Assembly: GCA_002425765.1 (NCBI GenBank)
Contig: DIMW01000003.1
Coordinates: 1-64,000 of the forward strand
Length of the DNA: 64,000 nt
Reading direction: 5' to 3'
Source: Spirochaetaceae bacterium UBA5556
GTDB lineage: Bacteria; Spirochaetota; Spirochaetia; Treponematales; Rectinemataceae
Made by a program: the position numbers and the translations under genes. Every line of letters begins with the position of its first letter. The first letter of the stretch is position 1. The notes beneath the pieces were generated by a model that had not been told where the DNA came from, made no database searches, and was given only the letters and a program-made list of their open reading frames with translations. Below, in pieces: positions 1-8,356 of this stretch.

Positions 1-2
1 TA

Positions 3-290
3 CCCATTGGGCTCAGCATAGTCTATACAGATACCTATCGGAGTTAAGACGCGTTGGATGTGAGTGAATTCCACCATCATTGAATCAATCCTTCAGATGC
101 ATTTGTTGATGAGAAAAACCATATCAACGAGATAGAAAACTTTTGGAATCAAGCGAAACGGATATTGAGAAAATACAATGGAATCGACAAAAAATATTTC
201 CCATTATTCTTGAAGGAGTGTGAGTTCAGGTTCAACTATGGTTCCCCAATGGAACAGCTCAAAATTCTACGAAAGTGGTGTTCAATTTAA
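3..290 (+). pseudogene. IS1595-family transposase, decayed C-terminal remnant
   Basis: Read in one frame, this stretch gives the C-terminal part of an IS1595/ISXO2-type transposase. It includes a TDTYRS-like block and a KNHINEIENFWNQAKR block that corresponds to the family's conserved KNHINGIENFW segment, then a KECEFRFNYG block typical of the family end. Two in-frame stops interrupt it, TAA at 45-47 (where the family has Tyr) and TGA at 81-83 (where Arg is expected). The 5' part lies outside the window. It is therefore a dead element end bordering the AT-rich transport region. No inverted repeat could be recognised downstream. The family assignment comes from motif recall and is fairly sure; whether other parts survive to the left cannot be seen. 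Confidence 0.75.
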
Positions 291-550
291 CTGTTTATCT
301 AATACAGCCCCTAAATCTTTTCTGATGTTTAGTAATAATAAAGATAGTTGTCGGGTCAGTAAACTTGATGAAAGTTACTTCCATGGAGTTCGCAAAGGGA
401 AAAATGACCGAGGGGCACCATGAAAAGTTGTCGAGTGAGGCTCTCTTTATTTTCTTGGAAGTTCCATCCTGACACGTAGGCTCATCATAATTCCAGACAG
501 AACCCTTAGTTAGTCTTAATAAATTTTCTTGACATGAATGAATTATTTTC

Positions 551-579
551 TTGACAGGTATTCAAAGATGACTCATAAT
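551..579 (+). promoter_or_regulatory. Sigma70-type promoter for the sugar ABC operon
   Basis: A consensus -35 TTGACA at 551-556 is followed after exactly 17 bases by CATAAT at 574-579, one base from consensus. A second TTGACA at 529-534 has no matching -10. Transcription would start near 586 and give a leader of about 185 bases before the binding-protein gene. Confidence 0.65.
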
Positions 580-725
580 TTAAATAAGCAGGTGTTCAAG
601 GAGTGAGCAAAATCTCAACCTCGGAATCTGCATATATGTCTTGGCGAGTTGTATCCGTTAGGACGCTAAAGAAAGAGGAGAAGCTCGCGCCAAAAAAGGA
701 GGACTAAATAGCGTCCAAGGTCAAG

Positions 726-747
726 GTGATATTCTTAAGAATATCAC
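726..747. promoter_or_regulatory. Perfect 22-bp palindrome, candidate operator or leader hairpin
   Basis: Half-site GTGATATTCTT followed immediately by its exact complement AAGAATATCAC. It ends 7 bases before the AAGGAGG ribosome binding site (755-761) of the binding-protein gene. As DNA it could bind a dimeric regulator downstream of the promoter. As RNA it could fold next to the ribosome binding site. The half-site core TGATA also occurs in the palindrome ahead of the BMC operon at 15121-15136, with a different centre. Confidence 0.5.
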
Positions 748-770
748 AACTTTTAAGGAGGTGTTGTATT

Positions 771-1712
771 ATGAAGAAAAGTATTTTTGTGGTCGTTATT
801 AGTTTGGCTTTATTGTCATTTGCAGGTGCACAAGCTAAACCGCTCATTGGTTTTGCCCACGTTTCAATGAACAATCCCTATTATCTAGCAATGGAAAAAG
901 CCGCTAAAGAAACGGCAGCAGCGCGTGGCGCAGACATAATCATTTTAAATGCTGAGGAGGATATTTCTAAACAAATATCTGATATCGAAAGTCTGCTAGT
1001 TAAGGGTGTAAAAGGCCTTATTGTGAATTCCGTCACCGAATATGGGACTATGCCAGTAATCAAAAAAGCTAAAGCTATGGGTATTCCTGTCGTCGCTATT
1101 GACCGTAATCTATATGGGGACTATCTAGCATATGTTGGTATAGATCAGTGGAAGGCTGGCGAGCTCCAGGGGGAGTACATTACTAAGAGTTTGCTTCCTA
1201 AGGGAGGGAATATCGTACTAATCATCGGTGATCCTGGTGATTCTGCTTCTATTGGCCGCGCAAATGGCATGTTGTCAATACTCGACAGACCCGAAAATAA
1301 AGGAAAGTATACTATTCTAGGTACATATAAGGCGTCTTATAACCAGATGCTTGGGATGCAAAAAATGGAAGAAGCTATAGCAGCATTTGGCGATAAAATT
1401 GACCTTGTCTATTGTGCTAATGATTCTATGGCCCTTGGTGCCCAAGCTGCTCTTGCCAATGCTAAAATGACTGATGTTATGATTTGTGGGATCGACGGTC
1501 AAAAGGAGGCTTATGTCGAGATTATGAAGGGCGGCCCCTATAAGTCTACTGTTATTAATAATTCATGGGATATAACTCAGCAGGCTGTTAATATCCTTAT
1601 AGATTATATCACTAAAAAAATAGAGCCAAAGGAAAAGAATGTAATTACTGGCACCATTCTTGTGACCAAGGACAATGTTCAAAAATACTACAAGCAGGAT
1701 GCTGTTTTCTAA
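771..1712 (+). CDS. Sugar ABC transporter periplasmic substrate-binding protein (RbsB-like)
   Basis: A 313-residue type I periplasmic binding protein of the ribose/galactose class. It delivers a sugar or polyol to the permeases encoded just downstream. The ATG at 771 is chosen because AAGGAGG lies 9 bases before it and a clear signal peptide follows (MKKS, a hydrophobic run, then Ala-Gln-Ala near residue 22). An upstream GTG at 726 would start inside the palindrome and break the signal peptide. The mature part opens with IGFAHVSMNNPYY, typical of the sugar-binding family, and contains an AIDRN strand and a CANDSMALGA hinge block. The ligand cannot be read from sequence; the neighbouring AraB-like kinase suggests a pentose, pentitol or related ketose. 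Confidence 0.88.
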   Translation: MKKSIFVVVISLALLSFAGAQAKPLIGFAHVSMNNPYYLAMEKAAKETAAARGADIIILNAEEDISKQISDIESLLVKGVKGLIVNSVTEYGTMPVIKKAKAMGIPVVAIDRNLYGDYLAYVGIDQWKAGELQGEYITKSLLPKGGNIVLIIGDPGDSASIGRANGMLSILDRPENKGKYTILGTYKASYNQMLGMQKMEEAIAAFGDKIDLVYCANDSMALGAQAALANAKMTDVMICGIDGQKEAYVEIMKGGPYKSTVINNSWDITQQAVNILIDYITKKIEPKEKNVITGTILVTKDNVQKYYKQDAVF

Positions 1713-1743
1713 TTGTTATTGATGATAGATATTGTTTAAACCA

Positions 1744-1774
1744 CTGGCCGTGTTCAGTATGGGAATACGGCCAG
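1744..1774 (+). promoter_or_regulatory. Intercistronic hairpin between binding protein and permease
   Basis: Perfect 8-bp stem CTGGCCGT/ACGGCCAG with a 15-base loop in the 137-base gap after the binding-protein gene. No immediate T-run follows. It looks like the mRNA-stabilising or attenuating stem often placed after binding-protein genes so that they are expressed above the membrane components. That role is inferred. Confidence 0.5.
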
Positions 1775-1849
1775 AGAGCTTGGTTCAATATTTTGTTTTG
1801 CGCTGCCTATATATAGTGTCGCGTTAAATGATCTGAATAAGAGGGTTTT

Positions 1850-2860
1850 ATGAAGGGTAAGGCGCTGTCACTCCTCTCTGATTATGGACTATTTGTTATT
1901 CTTGTTATACTCGTTGCCATCTCTGCACTTTTGTCTCCTTTATTTTTTACAGCAGCAAATTTGAAGAATTTTATCTCTCAGGCGTCATACAATGGAATCC
2001 TTTCTGTAGGTATGACCTTCGTAATATTGATCGGAGGAATTGATCTTTCTGTAGGCTCAATAGTTGGTTTTGCTTCTATCTTATATGGTACTTTAATGCA
2101 TGGCAATTTTTTCACTTTCATGCCAAATGAAATATTTATTTATAAAGGTGCTACGGTTCTTACACCTATATTACCGTTACCCTTTGATATAATTTTTGTC
2201 TTATTGATTGGTGGATTGTTAGGCTTTTTAAATGGTGTTATTTCAAGTCGTTTCCATATTCATTCCTTTATTGTTAGTTTGTGTATGATGATCTTTGTCA
2301 GAGGCTTGGCGGTTTCATATACTAATGGTCAACCTCTTTTCGGTGTCCCAGATTCTATAAGCTATCTAGCGTATGGAGAACCTTTAGGTATTCCTATGCC
2401 AGCAATAGTTTGGCTGATTATATGCATTATTGCTGTTTGGATACTTAAGTATACACGTTTTGGTAGGAGAATATACGCGGTTGGAGGCGATGAAGAGGCA
2501 GCTCGCCTTTCTGGTATACAGCCTTCATTGTATCAAATATTTCCGTTGATTGTTTCTGGCCTGTTAGCAGCTGCGGTAGGTATAATTATGTCTGGACGAA
2601 TGGGTTGTGGAGATCCCAAAATTGGAGAGGGTTGGCAAACCGATGCGATAGCTGCAGTTGTTATTGGAGGCGCTAGTCTCTCTGGAGGAAAAGGCGGAAT
2701 CGGTGGGACTATAATCGGCGTACTAATTATGGGGCTTATTAATAATGTAATGAATCTTCTTGAGATTGACGCTTATCCACAGCAAATGGCGAAAGGCATT
2801 ATTATAATAGCCGCTTTGGCAATTCAGGGTGTTTTCTCAGCGAGGAACTCCAATGACTGA
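1850..2860 (+). CDS. Sugar ABC transporter permease (RbsC/MglC-like)
   Basis: 336-residue inner-membrane permease of the branched-chain/ribose type. It is strongly hydrophobic throughout, with about eight to ten membrane segments. The conserved blocks GMTFVILIGGIDLSVG (about residue 60) and AAVVIGGASLSGGKGG (about residue 265) are hallmark motifs of ribose/xylose permeases, and the second includes the cytoplasmic region that contacts the ATPase. GAGGG lies about 7 bases before the ATG. Its stop overlaps the start of the ATPase gene, so translation is probably coupled. A second, different permease is encoded after the ATPase, suggesting a heterodimeric channel. Confidence 0.92.
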   Translation: MKGKALSLLSDYGLFVILVILVAISALLSPLFFTAANLKNFISQASYNGILSVGMTFVILIGGIDLSVGSIVGFASILYGTLMHGNFFTFMPNEIFIYKGATVLTPILPLPFDIIFVLLIGGLLGFLNGVISSRFHIHSFIVSLCMMIFVRGLAVSYTNGQPLFGVPDSISYLAYGEPLGIPMPAIVWLIICIIAVWILKYTRFGRRIYAVGGDEEAARLSGIQPSLYQIFPLIVSGLLAAAVGIIMSGRMGCGDPKIGEGWQTDAIAAVVIGGASLSGGKGGIGGTIIGVLIMGLINNVMNLLEIDAYPQQMAKGIIIIAALAIQGVFSARNSND

Positions 2861-4361
2861 ACAGAGAGTTATCCTTGAAGCACGCGGCATTAACAAGTCG
2901 TTTCCCGGCGTAAAAGCACTTGATAACGTCGACCTATTTATTAAAGCTGGTGAAGTACACTGTCTCGCTGGTGAAAATGGCGCTGGAAAGTCAACCTTAA
3001 TAGAAATTCTTGGTGGTACATATCAGATGGATTCTGGAGAGTTGCTATTAAATAACCAGATAATTAATCTTCAAAATCCAAAACACGCTCAGGAACTAGG
3101 TATAGCCGTACTTCATCAAGAACTCCCAATACTTCGTGATCTTACGGTGGCTGAGAATCTCTTTTTAGGCAGGCAGCCTCGGTCAAGGTTCGGCTTAGTA
3201 GATTATAGAAAAATGTACAAAGACGCAAAAAAATGGCTCGATATTATAAGTGCCGATATTAATCCAAGAACCATACTTGGTCGTTTGTCTGTCTCTAAGC
3301 AACAGCTGGTTAGTATCGCTAAGTCAATCTCTTTAGAAGCTCAAATAATAATTCTCGATGAACCCTCTGCCGTACTGACCGATGTAGAACTTAAGAGGCT
3401 GTTTGCAATAATTGCTTCACTCAAAGCCGAAGGGAAAGGAATAATTTACATATCTCACAGATTAGAGGAAATATTTGAGATTGGAGATCAAGTAACGGTC
3501 CTCAGGAATGGGAAGCTTGTTGGGTCGGAGCCTATACAGAATTTAAATCGTGCTGATCTTGTGAAGATGCTAGTCGGTCATGAAGTTTTAGAATCATATA
3601 TTGCAAATCAATCGATCGATAAGAACAGAACCCCCGTCTTTGAAGTTAATGGCCTCAATCATGGCCATCTAGTAAGAAATATCAATTTAAAAGTTTCATC
3701 AGGAGAAATATTTGGAATCTATGGGTTAGTAGGATCAGGGCGCACGGAACTTGCAAGGGCAATAATCGGCGCAGATAGAATTAATTCAGGTCAAATAATC
3801 CTTGATAAGAAAAAAGTTTGTATTAAATCACCTGCAGATGCTATCGGATATGGTATTTGTCTTGTACCTGAAGACAGAAAGGGGCAAGGACTTCTTCTTG
3901 AAAAATCTATCTCCGAAAATATCTCTCTCCCGTCGCTGAAATCTCTTAAGGGGAAACTCTTATTAAATTATGGCAAGATCTCTAAGTATTCCGATGAATA
4001 TATGAAAAAACTTCGAATTATTGCATCAGATTCAGGTCAGACTGTAAAGTATCTTAGCGGAGGTAATCAACAAAAAGTAGTTCTTGCAAAGTGGATCGGA
4101 ATGAACCTTAGGGTCTTTATCTTTGATGAGCCAACTCGAGGAATAGATGTCGGGGCTAAAGAAGAAATACGCAATTTGATACGAGATCTGGCTCGCGATA
4201 AAAAGTCGATAATATTCATATCTTCAGAAATCCCCGAAATACTGAGCATCGCTGATAGAATTGGAATTATGCACGAGGGCCGTATGATCGCAATTCTCGA
4301 TCGATCTGATGCTACAAAAGAAAAGTTGGTGGCTTACTCTATGGGGGGCATTGCCGTATGA
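2853..4361 (+). CDS. Sugar ABC transporter ATP-binding protein, two fused ATPase domains (RbsA/MglA-like)
   Basis: 502-residue double ATPase that powers import. The N-terminal half has Walker A GENGAGKST and Walker B IIILDEPSA; its signature segment is LSVSKQQ, weaker than the usual LSGGQ. The C-terminal half has the degenerate Walker A GLVGSGRTE typical of this family, the signature LSGGNQQK and Walker B FIFDEPTRGID. The ATG at 2853 is preferred to a GTG at 2829 because CGAGGA precedes it and because it overlaps the permease stop in a short coupled junction. The stop overlaps the next permease start as ATGA. Codon use is AT-rich like its neighbours. Confidence 0.93.
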   Translation: MTEQRVILEARGINKSFPGVKALDNVDLFIKAGEVHCLAGENGAGKSTLIEILGGTYQMDSGELLLNNQIINLQNPKHAQELGIAVLHQELPILRDLTVAENLFLGRQPRSRFGLVDYRKMYKDAKKWLDIISADINPRTILGRLSVSKQQLVSIAKSISLEAQIIILDEPSAVLTDVELKRLFAIIASLKAEGKGIIYISHRLEEIFEIGDQVTVLRNGKLVGSEPIQNLNRADLVKMLVGHEVLESYIANQSIDKNRTPVFEVNGLNHGHLVRNINLKVSSGEIFGIYGLVGSGRTELARAIIGADRINSGQIILDKKKVCIKSPADAIGYGICLVPEDRKGQGLLLEKSISENISLPSLKSLKGKLLLNYGKISKYSDEYMKKLRIIASDSGQTVKYLSGGNQQKVVLAKWIGMNLRVFIFDEPTRGIDVGAKEEIRNLIRDLARDKKSIIFISSEIPEILSIADRIGIMHEGRMIAILDRSDATKEKLVAYSMGGIAV

Positions 4362-5362
4362 ACCGCTTAGCCAAATATATATCTCATGATAGCGACCTTT
4401 CCATCATTTTACGCTATGTTGTTCTCCTGATCTTAATTGTCGTCGCATCAATAATGGCTCCCGGATTTATTAGCATGCAAAACATGTTAAATCTCCTAAG
4501 GAGTTTCTCGTTTCTTGGATTTATCAGTATAGGAATGACATTTGTAATATTATCTGGTGGAATTGATCTTTCCGTCGCGGCCATCCTCGCATTTTCGGGG
4601 GTCCTCCTAGGGTTATTTCAACACTGGGGTATCTATCTTGGCCATGTCGATACACTTTCCCTTTTAGCGCCTACTCCAATACTTTTTTTAATAATATTAT
4701 CTATTGGTTCAATTTTTGGTTTAATTAATGGATTATTAATAACAAAGCTTAGAATAGCTGATTTCGCAGCAACATTAGGGTCAATGATATTTATTCGTGG
4801 CTTTGCTTTTGCAATTTCCGGTGGACGCTCAATATTTAATCTCGACGGAATGGCGCTATTCTTAGGAAGAGGAATGGTCGGGCCTGTACCATTTGTCGCG
4901 ATTCTTTTCTTTATTTCGGTAATTATATGTAGTATCATTCTTCGATATACCATATTTGGTAAACGCTTGTATGCTACCGGAGAAAATCCTATAGTAGCAA
5001 GACTTTCTGGCATTAATCCCCAAAAGTACAAGATAATAGCCTATACGATATCAGGATTTTTCGCTTCATTAGCCGGAATATGTATGGCGGGACGTCTCAA
5101 TGTAGGGGAACCACGCGTTGCCGAGGGTTGGGAGCTTGATGCAATAGCGGCTGTAGTCATTGGGGGTACAAGCTTTGCAGGTGGTAAAGGCGGCGTAATA
5201 AATACAGTCTTAGGCGTAATAATAATAGGGCTTATACGCAATATATTGAGTCTACTAGGTATCTTACCTGATCCTCAGGAAATGATAATGGGTATTGTCC
5301 TTCTATTTGCTATAGTTATCGGTAGTCTTGGGACAAGAAAGGGGTCTTTAGCTCGTGTTTAA
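4358..5362 (+). CDS. Second sugar ABC transporter permease (RbsC-like)
   Basis: 334-residue membrane permease, a diverged paralogue of the one at 1850-2860. It has the same order of blocks: GMTFVILSGGIDLSVA near residue 68 and AAVVIGGTSFAGGKGG near residue 267. Its start overlaps the ATPase stop (ATGA), so the four genes form one operon: binding protein, permease, ATPase, permease. Two unlike permeases on either side of the ATPase are common in AraB/FGGY-associated importers and suggest a heterodimer. The downstream 107 bases lead into a decayed dehydrogenase remnant. Confidence 0.92.
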   Translation: MNRLAKYISHDSDLSIILRYVVLLILIVVASIMAPGFISMQNMLNLLRSFSFLGFISIGMTFVILSGGIDLSVAAILAFSGVLLGLFQHWGIYLGHVDTLSLLAPTPILFLIILSIGSIFGLINGLLITKLRIADFAATLGSMIFIRGFAFAISGGRSIFNLDGMALFLGRGMVGPVPFVAILFFISVIICSIILRYTIFGKRLYATGENPIVARLSGINPQKYKIIAYTISGFFASLAGICMAGRLNVGEPRVAEGWELDAIAAVVIGGTSFAGGKGGVINTVLGVIIIGLIRNILSLLGILPDPQEMIMGIVLLFAIVIGSLGTRKGSLARV

Positions 5363-5469
5363 AAGAATAGATGTGAGAGCTGGTATTTAAAATTTACACT
5401 AAAACAGGCATTTATTTAATCACTAGACGGATGCATGAGGGAATACCCAGAATGAGGACTCCTTGAGAA

Positions 5470-5652
5470 ATGTGCGAAAGATTGTTGATACTACCGAATT
5501 CTCTAAGATTTTTACAGCGATGCGAGGGGACGGTTAATGCCATTGCCAAAGTGGCCAAGATGAATCTCGTTCGACCTAGATCCCCGGTTTTTATACCAAT
5601 GAATATAAATGGTGAATTAGTAAATATTAATGGTGGATATTACATGGATTAA
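5470..5652 (+). pseudogene. Short-chain dehydrogenase remnant
   Basis: A 60-codon open frame that ends in NGELVNINGGYYMD, almost identical to the last 14 residues (NGEVLNINGGYYMD) of the intact SDR at 7495-8250. A GTVNAIA block upstream resembles GVTCNAVA of the same protein, but the Rossmann glycine motif, the active-site Tyr/Lys block and most of the fold are missing. I read it as an internally deleted, dead copy of an SDR that once stood between transporter and kinase genes. The DNA differs from the intact copy at most third positions and is AT-rich, so it is not a recent local duplication. Confidence 0.65.
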
Positions 5653-5727
5653 AATGCTATCCACTTTTAATTCATCTTTTATTTTTAATGTTGCAACTTA
5701 ATTTCGGTAATATTCTTGGGAGCAAGA

Positions 5728-7413
5728 ATGGGCAGTAAGTATACTATCGGTTTGGATTTTGGAACCAATTCTCTACGGGCACTCCTTGTTGATGTAAGAG
5801 ATGGGACTGAGATAGTTACCACAACATACAATTATCCTCGAGGAGAATCAGGCGTAGTTTTAGATAGAGCTAATCCTTTACTCGCACGTCAGGATCCGCA
5901 AGATTATATAGATGGAATAGAAGTAGTAATACACGGCGTGGTCGAATATGCCAGAAAGGAAATGAATATTGATTCTTCATTGATTATTGGTATTGGGATT
6001 GATGTTACGGCATCTACTATAATACCTCTAGATGAGCTAGGGGAACCGCTTAGTTTTCAGCCCCGATTCCAGGGCAATATTGACACACTTGCTTGGCTTT
6101 GGAAGGATCATACTGCTAATGATGAAGCAGAACAAATAACTTCGCTTGTATCTGCTATTCGACCAGCATATCTACGTAGAGTTGGTGGAAGTTATTCAAG
6201 CGAGTGGTTCTGGTCGAAAGTTTTACATTGTGCTCATCATGCGCCTGAAGTTTTCGAATTGGCAAAAACATGGGTTGAAGCCTGCGATTGGATACCAGCG
6301 CTGTTAACTGGCGACACAAGACCATTGTCGATTAATCGTAATATATGCGCAGCTGGACATAAGGGTTTATATGATGAAACTTGGGGCGGTTGGCCTGATA
6401 CAGAATTTTTATCACGGCTTGATCCTGGATTACCAAGGATAATTTCAACTTTCCAAAAGCGTACTCGTCGAATTGGTGAAAAGGCTGGGGTGCTTTGTGA
6501 AGAATGGGCTTATCGATTAGGGTTAAAGCCAGGGATTGCCATTTCTATAGGTTCAGTTGACGCTCATACTGGAGCAATAGGAGCTGGTATAGGTCCGGGA
6601 ATTCTTGTAAAGATACTTGGGACTTCTGGCGTTGATATGATGGTTGCCTCTGATGAGATGTCACTCAAAAGTATTTCGGGCTTTGCAGGAATTATTCCTG
6701 ATTCCATACTTCCTGGTTGCATTGGCATTGAGGCTGGACAATCTGCTTTAGGTGATATTTATCAATGGTTTACTGATCTTGTTGCGCCAGGAGGAACTTC
6801 CATCCATACTATAATTCAGTCAGAGTCTAGCCTAATTCAACCAGGACAGTCTGGATTACTTTCACTAGATTGGCATAATGGTAACCGTACTATATTGATG
6901 GATCAACGTTTGTCTGGACTTATATTAGGCCTAAATCTTAAATCAACTCGCGCTGAGATTTATCGCTCATTAATAGAGGCGACTGCATACGCGAATAGGA
7001 TTATCACAGAGCATTTTGAAAGTGCTGGTTTACCTATCAAGAGAGTAATTGTCGGAGGGGGTATTGCATTAAGAAGCCCAATGATAATGCAAATATTCTC
7101 TGATATCTTAAAACGTCCTCTTGAAATCGCTTTTTCATCCCAAACCAGTGCATTAGGTGCTTCTATAGCTGCTGCTGTTGCAGCAGGGGCCTCTCAGGGC
7201 GGATATGATGATTTTTCTAAAGCTCAAGCTTCAATGGTTCATAACCCAAGTACATCCTATTTCCCAAACTTAAAAAATATAGGTATTTATGATGAGTTGT
7301 TTTTAATCTATAAAAAACTCCATGATTCCTTCGGACGTCGAGGAAGCTCTATTAATCTATTCCCAGTCATGAAGTCCCTGATTAGCTTAAGAGAAAGAAC
7401 GCGTGGTGGGTAG
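5728..7413 (+). CDS. FGGY-family carbohydrate kinase, AraB (ribulokinase)-like
   Basis: 561-residue cytoplasmic sugar kinase. The N-terminal YTIGLDFGTNSLRALLVD is the phosphate-1 motif in the form used by ribulokinases. Other AraB-like blocks are DYIDG near residue 70, AGHKGLYDETWGGWP near residue 210, SVDAHTGAIGAGIGPG near 275 and IGIEAGQSALGDIYQWF near 335. The C-terminal VGGGIALRSPMIMQIFSDIL is the FGGY adenosine-binding region. The ATG at 5728 has GGGAG 5 bases upstream; a TTG at 5716 is a weaker alternative. Substrate is most likely L- or D-ribulose or a similar ketose, giving the 5-phosphate. Its place beside the importer and a BMC with RpiB supports feeding a pentose phosphate to that system. 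Exact substrate is unproven. Confidence 0.85.
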   Translation: MGSKYTIGLDFGTNSLRALLVDVRDGTEIVTTTYNYPRGESGVVLDRANPLLARQDPQDYIDGIEVVIHGVVEYARKEMNIDSSLIIGIGIDVTASTIIPLDELGEPLSFQPRFQGNIDTLAWLWKDHTANDEAEQITSLVSAIRPAYLRRVGGSYSSEWFWSKVLHCAHHAPEVFELAKTWVEACDWIPALLTGDTRPLSINRNICAAGHKGLYDETWGGWPDTEFLSRLDPGLPRIISTFQKRTRRIGEKAGVLCEEWAYRLGLKPGIAISIGSVDAHTGAIGAGIGPGILVKILGTSGVDMMVASDEMSLKSISGFAGIIPDSILPGCIGIEAGQSALGDIYQWFTDLVAPGGTSIHTIIQSESSLIQPGQSGLLSLDWHNGNRTILMDQRLSGLILGLNLKSTRAEIYRSLIEATAYANRIITEHFESAGLPIKRVIVGGGIALRSPMIMQIFSDILKRPLEIAFSSQTSALGASIAAAVAAGASQGGYDDFSKAQASMVHNPSTSYFPNLKNIGIYDELFLIYKKLHDSFGRRGSSINLFPVMKSLISLRERTRGG

Positions 7414-7494
7414 TGTTAATCCAATCTTCGACACTTTGAAATTTAAAAAGGGCTGAATGAAGGGGGGCAGTTCAGACTGTGACAAAAATGATTA

Positions 7495-8250
7495 TCAATC
7501 CATATAATAGCCGCCATTGATGTTGAGCACTTCACCATTCACGAACGAAGCTTCATCCGACGCCAAGTAAAGGACCGCGCGTGCTACATCGCTGGGAGTA
7601 CCCAACCTGCGGACGGGGATTTTATCTGAAGCAACTTTCTTTTTGGCTTCATCCCAGTACATCATCATTTTAGTCATTATCGCGTGAGGGGCGACTGCAT
7701 TGCAGGTCACACCGAAGGGGCCAAGTTGGCGGGCGACGGAGCGTGTGAGAGACATCACCGCTCCTTTGGTGGCGCCATACGCGAAGGTAGAGGTGTTGTC
7801 ACCGTTTTTTCCTGTTATGGAGGAGATATTGACGATACGTCCATATCTAGCCTTCTTCATGATAGGAGTGACAGCCCGTATCATCCAGAGTACGGCCTTA
7901 AGATTGATGTCAATAGTCTTATCGATGATCTGGTCGGTAGTCTCCTCTATAGTGGCGGGTATAAGTATCCCCGCATTGTTTACAAGTATGTCGAGGTGTG
8001 AGTGAGCAGTGGTGACCGCAGCGATGAGTTTGTCGATTTGAGCTCTGTCTGATACATCACAGAGACCAGGAGAAGCTTTCCCTCCTCTTGCAATGATTTC
8101 GGCGATCGCCTCCTCAATGTAGGTGGGGTTGATATCACAGATGATGACTGTTGCGCCTTCATCTGCCAGATCACTGGCGATCTGCCGTCCGATGCCTTGA
8201 CCTGCGCCTGTTACAATTGCTACCTTTCCACCAAACCTGGGCCCGATCAT
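7495..8250 (-). CDS. Short-chain dehydrogenase/reductase, probable sugar or polyol dehydrogenase
   Basis: 251-residue classical SDR. It shows the NAD(P)-binding TGAGQGIG near residue 14, NNAG near residue 87, a catalytic Ser in VNISS and the active-site YGATK. The acidic end of the second strand (VIICD) favours NAD. Start ATG 8250 is preferred to 8256 because GGAGG sits 1-2 bases from the first ATG but about 8 from the second. It is the last gene of the minus-strand BMC region, after the SorC regulator. Such enzymes oxidise polyols or ketoses, so conversion of a pentitol to a ketopentose before phosphorylation is plausible. A fatty-acid-type FabG role is less likely by context. Confidence 0.85.
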   Translation of the reverse strand: MIGPRFGGKVAIVTGAGQGIGRQIASDLADEGATVIICDINPTYIEEAIAEIIARGGKASPGLCDVSDRAQIDKLIAAVTTAHSHLDILVNNAGILIPATIEETTDQIIDKTIDINLKAVLWMIRAVTPIMKKARYGRIVNISSITGKNGDNTSTFAYGATKGAVMSLTRSVARQLGPFGVTCNAVAPHAIMTKMMMYWDEAKKKVASDKIPVRRLGTPSDVARAVLYLASDEASFVNGEVLNINGGYYMD

Positions 8251-8356
8251 TGCCATCCCTCCTCATCGATTTTGCAGTACTTCATAGTTTTGTCTCTATA
8301 CCGCCTTTTATGACTTTGTAGCAGGTATGAAATCGTCGGATCAGTCCAAAAGAACA

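Larger units (their letters stand above)
291..770 (+). other. Gene-poor leader region upstream of the ABC importer
   Basis: 480 bases with no convincing long gene. It holds a promoter (551-579), a short open frame (603-707, up to 34 codons from a GTG, unrecognised), an 8-bp inverted repeat pair GGACGCTA/TAGCGTCC (661-668 and 709-716) and a perfect 22-bp palindrome (726-747) just ahead of the ribosome binding site. The long transcribed leader implied by the promoter position leaves room for post-transcriptional control, but no known riboswitch was recognised. Confidence 0.5.

Noticed and set aside
529..534. First TTGACA upstream of the importer
   Set aside because: No -10-like hexamer at a proper distance; the second TTGACA at 551 has one.
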